From Reyranella aquatilis (GTDB taxonomy: Bacteria; Pseudomonadota; Alphaproteobacteria; Reyranellales; Reyranellaceae), in contig NZ_JAJISD010000004.1 of the NCBI RefSeq assembly GCF_020880995.1, forward strand, positions 392,018 through 456,017: 64,000 nt of DNA, given 5' to 3'. The translations under genes and the position numbers were made by a program. Positions 8,308 to 15,561 of the stretch are shown here, piece after piece. How positions within the stretch are numbered: position 1 is the stretch's first letter; each line of letters begins with the position of its first letter. Under the pieces are notes generated by a model, which was not told where the DNA came from, did not search any database, and saw only the letters and a list, made by a program, of their open reading frames with translations.

Positions 8308-9156
8308 TTACTGGCGCTGCTCCCGCCGCGCCATGAAGGCCAGGCGCTCGAACAGATGGACGTCCTGCTCGTTCTTGAGCAGCGCGCCGTGCAGCGGCGG
8401 GATCAGCTGCTTGCTGTCCTTCGACCGCAGCGACTCCGGCGACATGTCCTCGACCATCAGCAGCTTCAGCCAGTCGAGCAGCTCGGAGGTCGACGGCTTC
8501 TTCTTGAGGCCCGGCACTTCGCGGATGTCGTAGAACACGTTCAGCGCCTCGCGCAGCAGGTTGCGCTGCAGGTCGGGGAAGTGGACGTCGACGATCTGCG
8601 TCATCGTCTCGCGATCGGGGAAGCGGATGTAGTGGAAGAAGCAGCGGCGCAGGAAGGCGTCCGGCAGCTCCTTCTCGTTGTTCGAGGTGATCATCACGAT
8701 CGGGCGCTGCTCCGCCTTGATCGTCTGCTGCGTCTCGTAGACGTAGAACTGCATGCGATCGAGTTCGAGCAGCAGGTCGTTCGGGAACTCGATGTCGGCC
8801 TTGTCGATCTCGTCGATCAGCAGGATCGGCCGCGTCTCGGAGGTAAAGGCCTCCCACATCTTGCCGCGCTTGATGTAGTTGCCGATGTCCTTCACGCGCT
8901 CGTCGCCGAGCTGGCTGTCGCGCAGGCGCGAGACGGCGTCGTACTCGTAGAGGCCCTGCTGCGCCTTGGTGGTCGACTTGATGTGCCACTCGATGATCGG
9001 CGCGTTCAGCGCCTTGGCCACCTCGTGCGCCAGCACGGTCTTGCCGGTGCCCGGCTCGCCCTTGATGAGCAGCGGGCGCTGCAGCGCGATGGACGCGTTA
9101 ACGGCAACGCGCAGGTCGTCGCTGGCAACGTAGGAGTCGGTACCGGTAAATTTCAT
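8308..9156 (-). CDS. MoxR-family AAA+ ATPase
   Basis: The 282-aa AAA+ ATPase has Walker A GEPGTGKT near residue 39, Walker B LLIDEIDKAD near 110, sensor 1 VMITSNNEKELPDAF, and the arginine-finger region RCFFHYIRFPD. ATG at 9156 (MKFTGTDSYVAS) fits the family N-terminus; an in-frame extension to 9219 is possible but looks unlike the family. No clear Shine-Dalgarno is seen. It drives the VWA partner encoded downstream. Confidence 0.92.
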   Translation of the reverse strand: MKFTGTDSYVASDDLRVAVNASIALQRPLLIKGEPGTGKTVLAHEVAKALNAPIIEWHIKSTTKAQQGLYEYDAVSRLRDSQLGDERVKDIGNYIKRGKMWEAFTSETRPILLIDEIDKADIEFPNDLLLELDRMQFYVYETQQTIKAEQRPIVMITSNNEKELPDAFLRRCFFHYIRFPDRETMTQIVDVHFPDLQRNLLREALNVFYDIREVPGLKKKPSTSELLDWLKLLMVEDMSPESLRSKDSKQLIPPLHGALLKNEQDVHLFERLAFMARREQRQ

Positions 9157-9234
9157 GGTGCAAAATCCAAATTTCACTGTTGTTTCAACCACCCTAGAGG
9201 GGCGGTTTCGGGCCAGCAAGGCCGCGCGAGCAGG

Positions 9235-9930
9235 TCAGCCGCCCGCGCGCACGATGAAATAGACCAGGGCGGCGCAGGCCAGCAGGACAGACATCGCAAG
9301 GCGGCCCGAGGCGAAGCGGAGCCGCGGTGCAGGCTCGCCCGGCTCCACCGCCTGATCCAGCCGCTTGCGGCCGGTGATCATCGGGCCGATCAGATTGTGC
9401 CGCTTCCAGACGAGGTAGAGCGCGACGGCCGCGACGTGGACCGCCACCAGGATCAGCAGCACGTTGATCCACCAGGCATGGAAGGCGGTGGCACGGTCGA
9501 CCCATTTGTCGGCGACCTTGAGCGCCAGGGGTCCGTTCACCATGCCGGTGTCGGTGTCGGCCGCGAAGAGACCGGCCACGACCTGGGCCAGCACGGCGAA
9601 GATCAGGACGACGACCATCGCGCCGCCCATCGGGTTGTGGCCGACGTCGCGCGGCCCCTCCTTGCGGAAGAGATGACCGACATGGGTGAGCGCCGCCGCC
9701 GGGCCCTTCAGGAAGTGCGAGAAGCGGGCCGTGCTGCTGCCCACGAAGCCCCAGACGATGCGGAACAGCAGCAGCGTCAGGATGGCGTAGCCCGACCAGA
9801 AGTGTAGTTGCATCCAGTCGCCCTTGGCGCGGCCGCTGAAATACGAGGTCGCCATCAGGATTACGAGCAGCCAGTGGAACAGCCGGACGGGAACGTCCCA
9901 GACGAGGATCTTGTCGTTCTTGCCGGCCAT
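9235..9930 (-). CDS. cytochrome b561-type dihaem membrane protein
   Basis: The 231-aa protein has four predicted membrane helices carrying histidines in the pattern of bacterial b561/Ni-Fe hydrogenase cytochrome b proteins. These are RLFHWLLVILMATSY (about 17), HFWSGYAILTLLLF (about 48), AFHAWWINVLLILVAVHV (about 150-167, two His) and a C-terminal helix. It probably oxidises quinol and reduces a periplasmic c-type partner. The divergently encoded cytochrome c' (10131) is the obvious candidate, a pairing commonly seen in proteobacteria. Confidence 0.85.
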   Translation of the reverse strand: MAGKNDKILVWDVPVRLFHWLLVILMATSYFSGRAKGDWMQLHFWSGYAILTLLLFRIVWGFVGSSTARFSHFLKGPAAALTHVGHLFRKEGPRDVGHNPMGGAMVVVLIFAVLAQVVAGLFAADTDTGMVNGPLALKVADKWVDRATAFHAWWINVLLILVAVHVAAVALYLVWKRHNLIGPMITGRKRLDQAVEPGEPAPRLRFASGRLAMSVLLACAALVYFIVRAGG

Positions 9931-10130
9931 CGGTCGTCATCTCCTGTGCAAGTCGCGAGCATAGTCGAACCGCGGGCCCGGTGGGCAGGGGTTGCGAGGA
10001 ACGACCACACGCAGTCGTGATTGATGTTGGGGTCCGTGCAGGTTCGCTTTCTGCGCCAACCTCTGCAACAAATAGACCGTCGGCGAGGCATAAATTGTCC
10101 GTCGTCCGCAATTCTAAAGGGGATGGTACG

Positions 10131-10586
10131 ATGAGGAAGACTTTGGTCGTGGCGCTGGTCGGTGCCCTGGCAGCCGGTGCGATGGTGGGCGGTGCGACGA
10201 TCGCGATGGCCCAGGGCGACGTGATCGCCCAGCGCAAGGATAACCGCAAGCAGGCCGCCGCTGCGATGCGCGCCGTCAAGGCAATCGTCGACGCCAAGGG
10301 CCCGACGGCCGGCGCCGTCGAACAGGCCGCCAAGCTCAAGACGCTCGAGGCCGCCTTCGTGAAGATGTTCCCGGCCGGTTCCGACAAGGGCGAGACGCGC
10401 GCCCTGCCGGTCATCTGGACGGACTGGGCGGGCTTCGAGGCCGCCAGCAAGGCATCCGACGCCGCCTACGACAAGCTCGCGGTCGCCGCCGGCTCGGGCA
10501 ATGCCGAGGCGCTGGCGACGGCCTTCGCCGATGTCGGCAAGACCTGCGGCGCCTGCCATCAGAAGTTCCAGGCGAAGGCCAACTAG
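10131..10586 (+). CDS. cytochrome c' (periplasmic)
   Basis: The 151-aa precursor has a cleavable signal ending ATIAMAQ at about residue 27. A four-helix-bundle sequence typical of cytochrome c' follows, with the haem site CGACH near the C-terminus (KTCGACHQKFQAK). RKDNRKQ after the signal is the conserved first helix. AAAGGGGA 7-10 bases before the ATG is the Shine-Dalgarno. Cytochromes c' bind NO and other small gases. The gene is divergent from the cytochrome b gene (200-bp shared upstream region) and ends in an intrinsic terminator. Confidence 0.92.
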   Translation: MRKTLVVALVGALAAGAMVGGATIAMAQGDVIAQRKDNRKQAAAAMRAVKAIVDAKGPTAGAVEQAAKLKTLEAAFVKMFPAGSDKGETRALPVIWTDWAGFEAASKASDAAYDKLAVAAGSGNAEALATAFADVGKTCGACHQKFQAKAN

Positions 10587-10621
10587 GCGCCCGCCGGCTT
10601 CCAGAATCATCGCTTCAAGCG

Positions 10622-10652
10622 AAGGGCGGCGGTTTATCCCGCCGCCCTTTTT
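10622..10652 (+). terminator. intrinsic terminator after cytochrome c'
   Basis: AAGGGCGGCGG (10622-10632) pairs with CCGCCGCCCTT (10639-10649) across a six-base loop, followed by a run of five T to 10652. It lies 36 bases after the cytochrome c' stop. Confidence 0.92.
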
Positions 10653-10676
10653 CGTTGGCTGAAGCGCGCCGGCCGG

Positions 10677-11327
10677 TCAGGCGGCCACGCCGCTCTGGCG
10701 CGGTGCCGTAAAGGCCCGCTGCACGATCGACTCGGCCTCGAAGCGCCAGGTGCGCGAAGCGTTCATCGGCGACAGGCGCAGCCGGTCGCGCATGTTCATC
10801 CAGCGCTCGAAGCCGAAAGCCACGTCGAGGGAATCGAGAACCGGCTCGCGCGCTCGGGGTTCGAGGGCGTCAAGTTCGACCGCAAACCACACCGCCACCC
10901 GTTCCCGAAGCTGCTGGCGAAGATGCGCGATCCCGCGGCCGACGGCCGGCGCCACGCCGCATACGCGCTGGGCGAAGTGCCAGACCGGCAGCCATTGCTC
11001 GAACGTCTGGGCCCTGTCCGACACCAGCAATGCGGTGCGCTTGGCCAGCGGCACCGCCCGGTCCACGGGACGATCCGGATCGAAGGCTCGGCTGACGGAC
11101 AGGTCGAACGCGGCCTCATAGAGATCCGCGAGACGGGGAAAATGCTGGAAGAGGACGGTCGCCGGAACGCCCGCAATCGAGGCGATGATGGCCGGGCTCG
11201 GCTCGACGTCGCCCGCCTGGATGAGATCGAGGGTGGTCTGAACCAGGGATTGCCGGATCCGCTGCCCACCGACGATACGGCCGTCCTGGGAAAGCGAGAC
11301 ATCAACGGGGAATCCGACAATTTTCAT
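10677..11327 (-). CDS. TetR/AcrR-family transcriptional regulator
   Basis: The 216-aa protein has an N-terminal helix-turn-helix (residues about 22-68: IRQSLVQTTLDLI, PAIIASIAGVPATVLFQHF, LYEAAF). The QHF and LYEAAF elements are TetR hallmarks. The C-terminal ligand domain shows no recognisable specificity. An inverted repeat GTTAG-N12-CTAAC (11346-11367) and a TGCA box (11390-11407) lie just upstream and could be its operators. A similar QHFADTAELY regulator occurs at 49559-50188. Confidence 0.85.
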   Translation of the reverse strand: MKIVGFPVDVSLSQDGRIVGGQRIRQSLVQTTLDLIQAGDVEPSPAIIASIAGVPATVLFQHFPRLADLYEAAFDLSVSRAFDPDRPVDRAVPLAKRTALLVSDRAQTFEQWLPVWHFAQRVCGVAPAVGRGIAHLRQQLRERVAVWFAVELDALEPRAREPVLDSLDVAFGFERWMNMRDRLRLSPMNASRTWRFEAESIVQRAFTAPRQSGVAA

Positions 11328-11345
11328 GGAAACCGACCGGCGAGA

Positions 11346-11367
11346 GTTAGCGTGTCAAAAATCTAAC
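11346..11367. promoter_or_regulatory. inverted repeat, candidate TetR operator
   Basis: GTTAG (11346-11350) and CTAAC (11363-11367) form a 5-base dyad with a 12-base spacer, 19 bases before the TetR start codon. CTAAC is repeated at 11405-11409. The size and position suit autoregulation, but this is inference from symmetry only. Confidence 0.35.
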
Positions 11368-11389
11368 ACTGCTCGGATTTTGCGTAACT

Positions 11390-11407
11390 TGCAAAAATGC
11401 ATATCTA
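11390..11407 (-). promoter_or_regulatory. TGCA box 1 (TGCA-AAAA-TGCATATCTA)
   Basis: The plus-strand sequence TGCAAAAATGCATATCTA is identical over all 18 bases to the box at 19920-19937, upstream of the XRE gene. It lies 63 bases before the TetR start. Two self-complementary TGCA units four bases apart suggest a dimeric DNA-binding protein. Confidence 0.45.
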
Positions 11408-11565
11408 ACAACTCACACACCCTTATTTATCTGCATTTATCGTCCGTCAGATAGGCATTTTTGATGATCTGACATTGCATTTTAGCCGCAATATGTAAAA
11501 ATCAAGCATATTGTCGTGACGAGCTGGATCGCAAGGGACGGCCGGAACGCGCCCCAAAAATACGA

Positions 11566-11596
11566 AAGGCCGGTCGCTTGGGGAACGACCGGCCTT
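11566..11596 (-). terminator. hairpin with T-rich tail, possible terminator of the ncRNA candidate
   Basis: AAGGCCGGTCG (11566-11576) pairs perfectly with CGACCGGCCTT (11586-11596) around a nine-base loop. On the minus strand TTTCGTATTTTT follows (interrupted T-run). On the plus strand only TTCCTT follows. Confidence 0.5.
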
Positions 11597-11727
11597 CCTT
11601 ATGAGCCCGCCTGGGTGTGTGGGGTATCGAAGCCTTGGGGTGTGTGGGAAGGGGCTTCGATGAACGGCTTGGGAGGCCGTCGGCGGGCTGTGTGGATCTC
11701 TCTGGTGGGAGCGCTCGGTCGAGCGCT
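11566..11727 (-). ncRNA. candidate structured non-coding RNA
   Basis: Nested and serial inverted repeats fill this stretch. AGCCCGCC (11604-11611) pairs with GGCGGGCT (11682-11689) and encloses ATCGAAGCC (11626-11634)/GGCTTCGAT (11653-11661) and ACGGC (11664-11668)/GCCGT (11676-11680), a three-way junction. Outside lie AGCGCTCG/CGAGCGCT (11710-11727) and the hairpin 11566-11596. The minus strand is favoured: on it the last hairpin is followed by TTTCGTATTTTT, and a TGCA box lies about 100 bases upstream, as for two other minus-strand genes. No known RNA family was recognised. The strand and 5' end are uncertain. Confidence 0.4.
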
Positions 11728-11824
11728 GCCTGTGGGTTGTCGTTCAAAAACCTTCAGCGATGCAATTGGAGACCAAACCGGCCTCACGAAGAGACCGTAA
11801 CAGCTGTACCATAAGACAGTTAGT

Positions 11825-11841
11825 TGCAAAATTGCATATCT
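11825..11841 (-). promoter_or_regulatory. TGCA box 2 (TGCA-AAAT-TGCATATCT)
   Basis: This is a one-base variant of the boxes at 11390 and 19920, in the same orientation. It stands about 98 bases upstream of the first hairpin of the minus-strand ncRNA candidate. Confidence 0.35.
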
Positions 11842-12012
11842 TCTTTCGGAGGGGCCGGAGAAAGATCAACAAATCCTACACTAGCCTGCGGTCAGATAGT
11901 CGAAAAAAGGAGCGCACGGACCGCGCAGAACAAGCAAAAAACTCGACTTTCTCCAAGTTTTTCAACGAGAAAAGATCACCGGAGCCCTCGGGGACAGCAT
12001 TTCTTGATGCAA

Positions 12013-12876
12013 TTAGGCTTTTGCGATCCGGTCGAGGACCGGCCGCAGGTGCGCCAGGAAGCAATCCGGATTCTCGCTCATCGGGAAATGGCCGAGGCCG
12101 GGCATGATGATGCAGAGGGCGCCCGGCACCATCGCGGCCACCTCCTCGGTTTCCGCCGGCGAGCAGGAATAGTCGTACTCCCCGGTCAGCAGGAACAGCG
12201 GGCAGCGGCCGGTATCGATCGCGGCGATGCGCTGCCGCAGGTCCCCATCGACCTTGTAGAAGTGCAGATCCCCTTTGAAGACCCCCGGGCCGCCCTGCAT
12301 GTAGTGCCAGAGCGTTTCCCAGCGGTCGGCCGCGGGGGCGTCGGGCCCCACCAGGCCGGAAACGATCCCGGCGCAGACCTCGCCCCCGTGTACGTCCGCG
12401 TGGTGCAGCCACTCCGTATCGTAGTAGGGCGCGACGTGGGCGGACGACTGCAGGCCGATGAGGGCCCGGAATCGGTCGGCGTGCTGGGCGGCGAGGTTGA
12501 GCACCAGGCGGCCTCCGATCGAACAGCCCATGACCACGGGCCGGTCCAGCGACAGGGCATCGGCGAAGGCAAGGACGAACGCCGTATAGAAGTCCCGTGT
12601 CAGGCGGTACTCCTCGGCCTCGAAACCCTGCGGCGGCGACGACTTGCCATGCCGGGGCATGTCGAAGGCGATGACGCGAAAGCGCCGGGTCACCTCGGGA
12701 TCGGTCAGCACGCCCCGGTACTGCCGTCCGTCGGAACCGGCGGTGTGCAGGCAGATGAGCGGGATCCCCTCGCCCGCCTCCTCGAAATAGACGCGGTAGC
12801 GCCGGCCTTCGAAATCGAGCGAGAGATAGCGGCCGACGATCGGTTCGAGGGCGGGCAGACCCGGCGCGGCGCTCAT
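12013..12876 (-). CDS. alpha/beta hydrolase
   Basis: The 287-aa alpha/beta-hydrolase fold has the oxyanion-side LICLHTAGSDGRQY (about residue 37), the nucleophile elbow GCSIGG (about 127, serine nucleophile) and a C-terminal histidine in GLGHFPMSENP. The start at 12876 overlaps the stop of the preceding SCP2-like gene (ATGA), so the two are co-translated. The substrate is unknown. The elbow GCSIGG is slightly unusual for GxSxG but retains it. Confidence 0.85.
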   Translation of the reverse strand: MSAAPGLPALEPIVGRYLSLDFEGRRYRVYFEEAGEGIPLICLHTAGSDGRQYRGVLTDPEVTRRFRVIAFDMPRHGKSSPPQGFEAEEYRLTRDFYTAFVLAFADALSLDRPVVMGCSIGGRLVLNLAAQHADRFRALIGLQSSAHVAPYYDTEWLHHADVHGGEVCAGIVSGLVGPDAPAADRWETLWHYMQGGPGVFKGDLHFYKVDGDLRQRIAAIDTGRCPLFLLTGEYDYSCSPAETEEVAAMVPGALCIIMPGLGHFPMSENPDCFLAHLRPVLDRIAKA

Positions 12877-13253
12877 CGTGCACCGCCTGCGGCGGCAGCC
12901 AGCGCCCGCGGCGCTTCGAGCACCGCCTTCAGATAGAGCAGGTTGGCCATCAGCGGCTGGAGATCGCCCTCGAACTTCATCAGGCCGCGACGCACCAGGG
13001 CCAGCAGGTCGTGGTCGCCCGGCGCCGGACGGGGTCGCCAGAAGCGCTGCCAGTCCGCCTCCTCGGCGCGCAGCGCGAAGCGCCACGACGGCATGACGAA
13101 CGGCCCCTCTTCCACCTTCTCGATCCGCCCGCGCAGCACGTGGACCAGCCAGGCGCGCGGACGCGCCTCGACCAGGAAGGCGCCCGTGAGATGACGGCCG
13201 CGCCGCACCAGCGCCTCGTCCCCGTTCACGAGGTCCGCAAGTTTTTCCAGCAT
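12873..13253 (-). CDS. small SCP2-like protein
   Basis: The 126-aa protein looks like the SCP2 lipid-binding type: a strand-rich N-terminal half (LTGAFLVEARPRAWLVHV, IEKVEEGPF), then a helix and the GxxxxEGDLQPLMANL pattern seen in short SCP2-like proteins. It may bind an acyl or isoprenoid compound handled by the hydrolase encoded immediately downstream with a 4-base overlap. The family assignment is from pattern memory only. Confidence 0.6.
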   Translation of the reverse strand: MLEKLADLVNGDEALVRRGRHLTGAFLVEARPRAWLVHVLRGRIEKVEEGPFVMPSWRFALRAEEADWQRFWRPRPAPGDHDLLALVRRGLMKFEGDLQPLMANLLYLKAVLEAPRALAAAAGGAR

Positions 13254-13371
13254 CCTTCCTCCCCTCCGGTCGTGACCCGCCAGCCCGCCGGGTTTCGTGT
13301 TTCGGCCTCAATTCCATGCTAGACGGTCCCCCGTCCAGCCGATACCGGCCGCGCCAACCGGGAGCCTGTCC

Positions 13372-13869
13372 TTGCCCTTCGTTCGTTCCGTCCGCGCCCT
13401 CCTGCCCCTCGCCGGGGCTGCCCTGTTGCTGGCCGCCGCGGCCCAGCCGGCGGCTGCCGGCATGGAAGAAGCGGTCAAGGCGCTGCAGGCCGGCGATCCC
13501 GTGACGGCCGAGAAGGAGCTGCAGGTGCTGGCCAAGGAGCGCGATCCGCGCGCCCAGTTCCTGCTCGGCCTCTACATCTACGGCAACGCCGAATCCAAGC
13601 TGTTCGACATCAACAAGGCGACCCCGCTTCTGCTCGATGCGTCCGAGCGCGGCTATCTTCCCGCGATGATCCCGCTGGCCGGCGCCTATGCCGAGGGCAA
13701 GGGCGTGCCCAAGAGCCTCTTCGAGGCCTACAAGTGGTGCGCGATCGCCGACCGGTGGAACGTGCCCAACGCCAATCTGGCGCTCGAGCAGGCGGCGCGC
13801 GAGCTGCCGGCCGACGAGGTCGAGAAGGCGAAGGCCGCCGCGCTCGCCTACCAGTTCAAGACGAAATGA
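13372..13869 (+). CDS. secreted Sel1-repeat protein
   Basis: With the TTG start at 13372 the product is 165 aa. GGGAG stands 7-12 bases before it, and the start gives a clean signal peptide (LLPLAGAALLLAAAAQPAAAG). An ATG at 13297 is in frame but would put a charged, proline-rich leader before the signal. The mature part has about three Sel1/TPR-like helical pairs (AQFLLGLYIYGN, MIPLAGAYAEGKGVP, AYKWCAIAD). It probably works as a periplasmic scaffold. The stop overlaps the next gene's start (ATGA), and that gene encodes a longer Sel1 protein. Confidence 0.8.
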   Translation: MPFVRSVRALLPLAGAALLLAAAAQPAAAGMEEAVKALQAGDPVTAEKELQVLAKERDPRAQFLLGLYIYGNAESKLFDINKATPLLLDASERGYLPAMIPLAGAYAEGKGVPKSLFEAYKWCAIADRWNVPNANLALEQAARELPADEVEKAKAAALAYQFKTK

Positions 13870-15071
13870 TCGCGGCGCGGCTGGCGCTCGCCGCGGCGCT
13901 CGTCGCCGCGGGCGCTGCCGCGCAGGCTCAGCAAGCCGCCGACGCCTCGGACGTGGCCGCATCGCTGCGTCCCGCCGTCATGGCCTACCGCCAGGGCGAT
14001 GCCGCGACGGCCGAACGGACGCTGCGCGCGCTCGGCTCGTCGAATGCCGATGCCAACGCCTGGCTGGGCGCGATCCTGATCGATCGCGGCGCCAAGGCCG
14101 AAGGGCTGAGCCTTATCCAGCGTGCCGCGGATGCGGGATCGGCCGAAGGCCAGCACCGGCTCGCCCTCGTCTTCGCCACGGGCGACGCCGGCGTGCCGCG
14201 CAATCCCGCCCGGGCCGTTGAGCTTTTCGAGAAGGCCGCCGCGCAGGGACATCGCCGCGCGCAACTCAATCTCGGGCTGATCTTTCTTCGCGGCCAGGGC
14301 GTTCCGCGCGACGTGATCCAGGCCCGCGCCTGGCTGGAAAAGGCATCCGCCGACGGCGATCCCTACGCCACCTATGCGCTGGGGCGGGCGATGGCGGAGA
14401 ACGCGCCGCCCGCTTCGGCCGATCCGACGCGGGCCGCCGATCTCTTCCGCCGCGCCGCCGAGAAGGGGCACATGCTCGCCGCCCTGCGCTACGGCCTGGC
14501 CCTGGCCGAGGGATCGGGCGTGAAGCAGGACCAGGCGGCGGCCCAGCGCTGGCTGGTCCAGGCCCAGCAGAACGGCGTTCCCGAGGCGGCGCTGGCGCTG
14601 GGCGACATGGCCGTGCGGACGCCCGCGACGCGCGACAAGGCGGCCAACGAGAAGATCCTGAAGTCGGCCATCAGCTGGTACCAGGCCGCGGCCAATGCCG
14701 GCGTGCCGTCCGGCCAGTTCAAGCTCGCCAACGCCTATCTCGCCGGCTCGGGCATGCCGCGGGATCCCGTCCAGGCGCAGTTCTGGTACGGCCGCGCCGC
14801 GCAGCAGGGACTGCCCGAGGCGCAGCAGGCGCTCGGCGTCATGCTGTTGACCGGCAGCGCCGGGACCAGCGATCCGGTGGAAGCCTTCAAGTGGCTGTAC
14901 CTCGCCGAACGCGGCGGTCACCCGGAAGCGCGTGCCGTCCGCGAGAAGGCGGGCGACAAGGTCTCCGATCGCGATCGCAAGCGGGGCGAGGCGCTGGCCC
15001 AGGCGTTCAAGCCGGCCTCCGAGCTTCCGCTCGACGAAGGCCAGCCGCGCCTCGTGCCGGTCCGGCGCTGA
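13866..15071 (+). CDS. secreted multi-repeat Sel1 protein
   Basis: The 401-aa protein has a signal peptide (LALAAALVAAGAAAQAQQ) and at least seven Sel1 repeats of about 36 residues. Examples are EGQHRLALVFATGDAGVP, RAQLNLGLIFLRGQGVP, LAALRYGLALAEGSGVK, GQFKLANAYLAGSGMP and EAQQALGVMLLTGSAG. Such proteins are protein-interaction scaffolds, often in envelope biogenesis or signalling. It is translationally coupled to the shorter Sel1 protein upstream, suggesting a paired function. Confidence 0.88.
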   Translation: MIAARLALAAALVAAGAAAQAQQAADASDVAASLRPAVMAYRQGDAATAERTLRALGSSNADANAWLGAILIDRGAKAEGLSLIQRAADAGSAEGQHRLALVFATGDAGVPRNPARAVELFEKAAAQGHRRAQLNLGLIFLRGQGVPRDVIQARAWLEKASADGDPYATYALGRAMAENAPPASADPTRAADLFRRAAEKGHMLAALRYGLALAEGSGVKQDQAAAQRWLVQAQQNGVPEAALALGDMAVRTPATRDKAANEKILKSAISWYQAAANAGVPSGQFKLANAYLAGSGMPRDPVQAQFWYGRAAQQGLPEAQQALGVMLLTGSAGTSDPVEAFKWLYLAERGGHPEARAVREKAGDKVSDRDRKRGEALAQAFKPASELPLDEGQPRLVPVRR

Positions 15072-15093
15072 CGTGGTCCCCGATGAACCGGCG

Positions 15094-15558
15094 ATGGAAG
15101 CGCCGGCCGTCGCGCGCCAGACGCGCCCTGACATCACCCTCGCCGTCTGCCGCGGCGCCTGCCGCCTGATGCGCCAGTCCGGCCGTACCGTGCTGCGCGA
15201 ACTGCCGCTGCCCGACGGGCGCCGCGCCGACATCATGGCGATCGCCGGCAGCGGCGAACTCACCATCGTCGAGGTGAAGTCCTCGATCGAGGATTGGCGG
15301 GTCGACCAGAAGTGGCCGGACTATCTCGCCTGGTGCGACCAGCTCTACTTCGCCGTGCCGGTCGACTTCCCGCAATCGCTGATCCCCGAGGAGGTCGGCC
15401 TGATCGTCGCCGATGCCTATGGCGGCGAGATCCTGCGTCCTCCCGCGCGCCACCCGGTGACGGCGGCGCGGCGCAAGGCGCTGCTCATCGACTGCGCGCG
15501 CCTCGCCTCGGAGCGGCTGGCACGCCTCGAGGATCCGGAGTTCGTCGACCTCGCCTGA
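15094..15558 (+). CDS. mmcB: MmcB family DNA repair protein
   Basis: The 154-aa protein has the restriction-nuclease-like core of the MmcB family: RRADIMAIAGSGELTIVEVKSS contains the D...EVK catalytic pattern (about residues 46-67), then DWRVDQKWPDYL. MmcB is a LexA-controlled DNA-damage protein in Caulobacter. No LexA box was identified here. A GTG at 15073 is an alternative start seven codons upstream. Confidence 0.82.
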   Translation: MEAPAVARQTRPDITLAVCRGACRLMRQSGRTVLRELPLPDGRRADIMAIAGSGELTIVEVKSSIEDWRVDQKWPDYLAWCDQLYFAVPVDFPQSLIPEEVGLIVADAYGGEILRPPARHPVTAARRKALLIDCARLASERLARLEDPEFVDLA

Positions 15559-15561
15559 CCG

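Larger units (their letters stand above)
11328..12012. other. 685-bp non-coding, partly AT-rich region
   Basis: No open frame here has recognisable protein content. Bases 11340-11520 are clearly more AT-rich than the surroundings. Bases 11566-11727 form a compact series of inverted repeats (see the ncRNA candidate). Bases 11740-12010 are of intermediate composition, with one TGCA box and A-tracts such as GAAAAAAGG but no gene. The region separates the cytochrome/TetR group from the hydrolase/Sel1 group. Confidence 0.7.

Noticed and set aside
11502..11829. Small open frames (81, 94, 76 and 65 codons) in the non-coding region
   Set aside because: They overlap one another on both strands, have no ribosome sites or family features, and run through the inverted repeats, which fits RNA structure better than coding.
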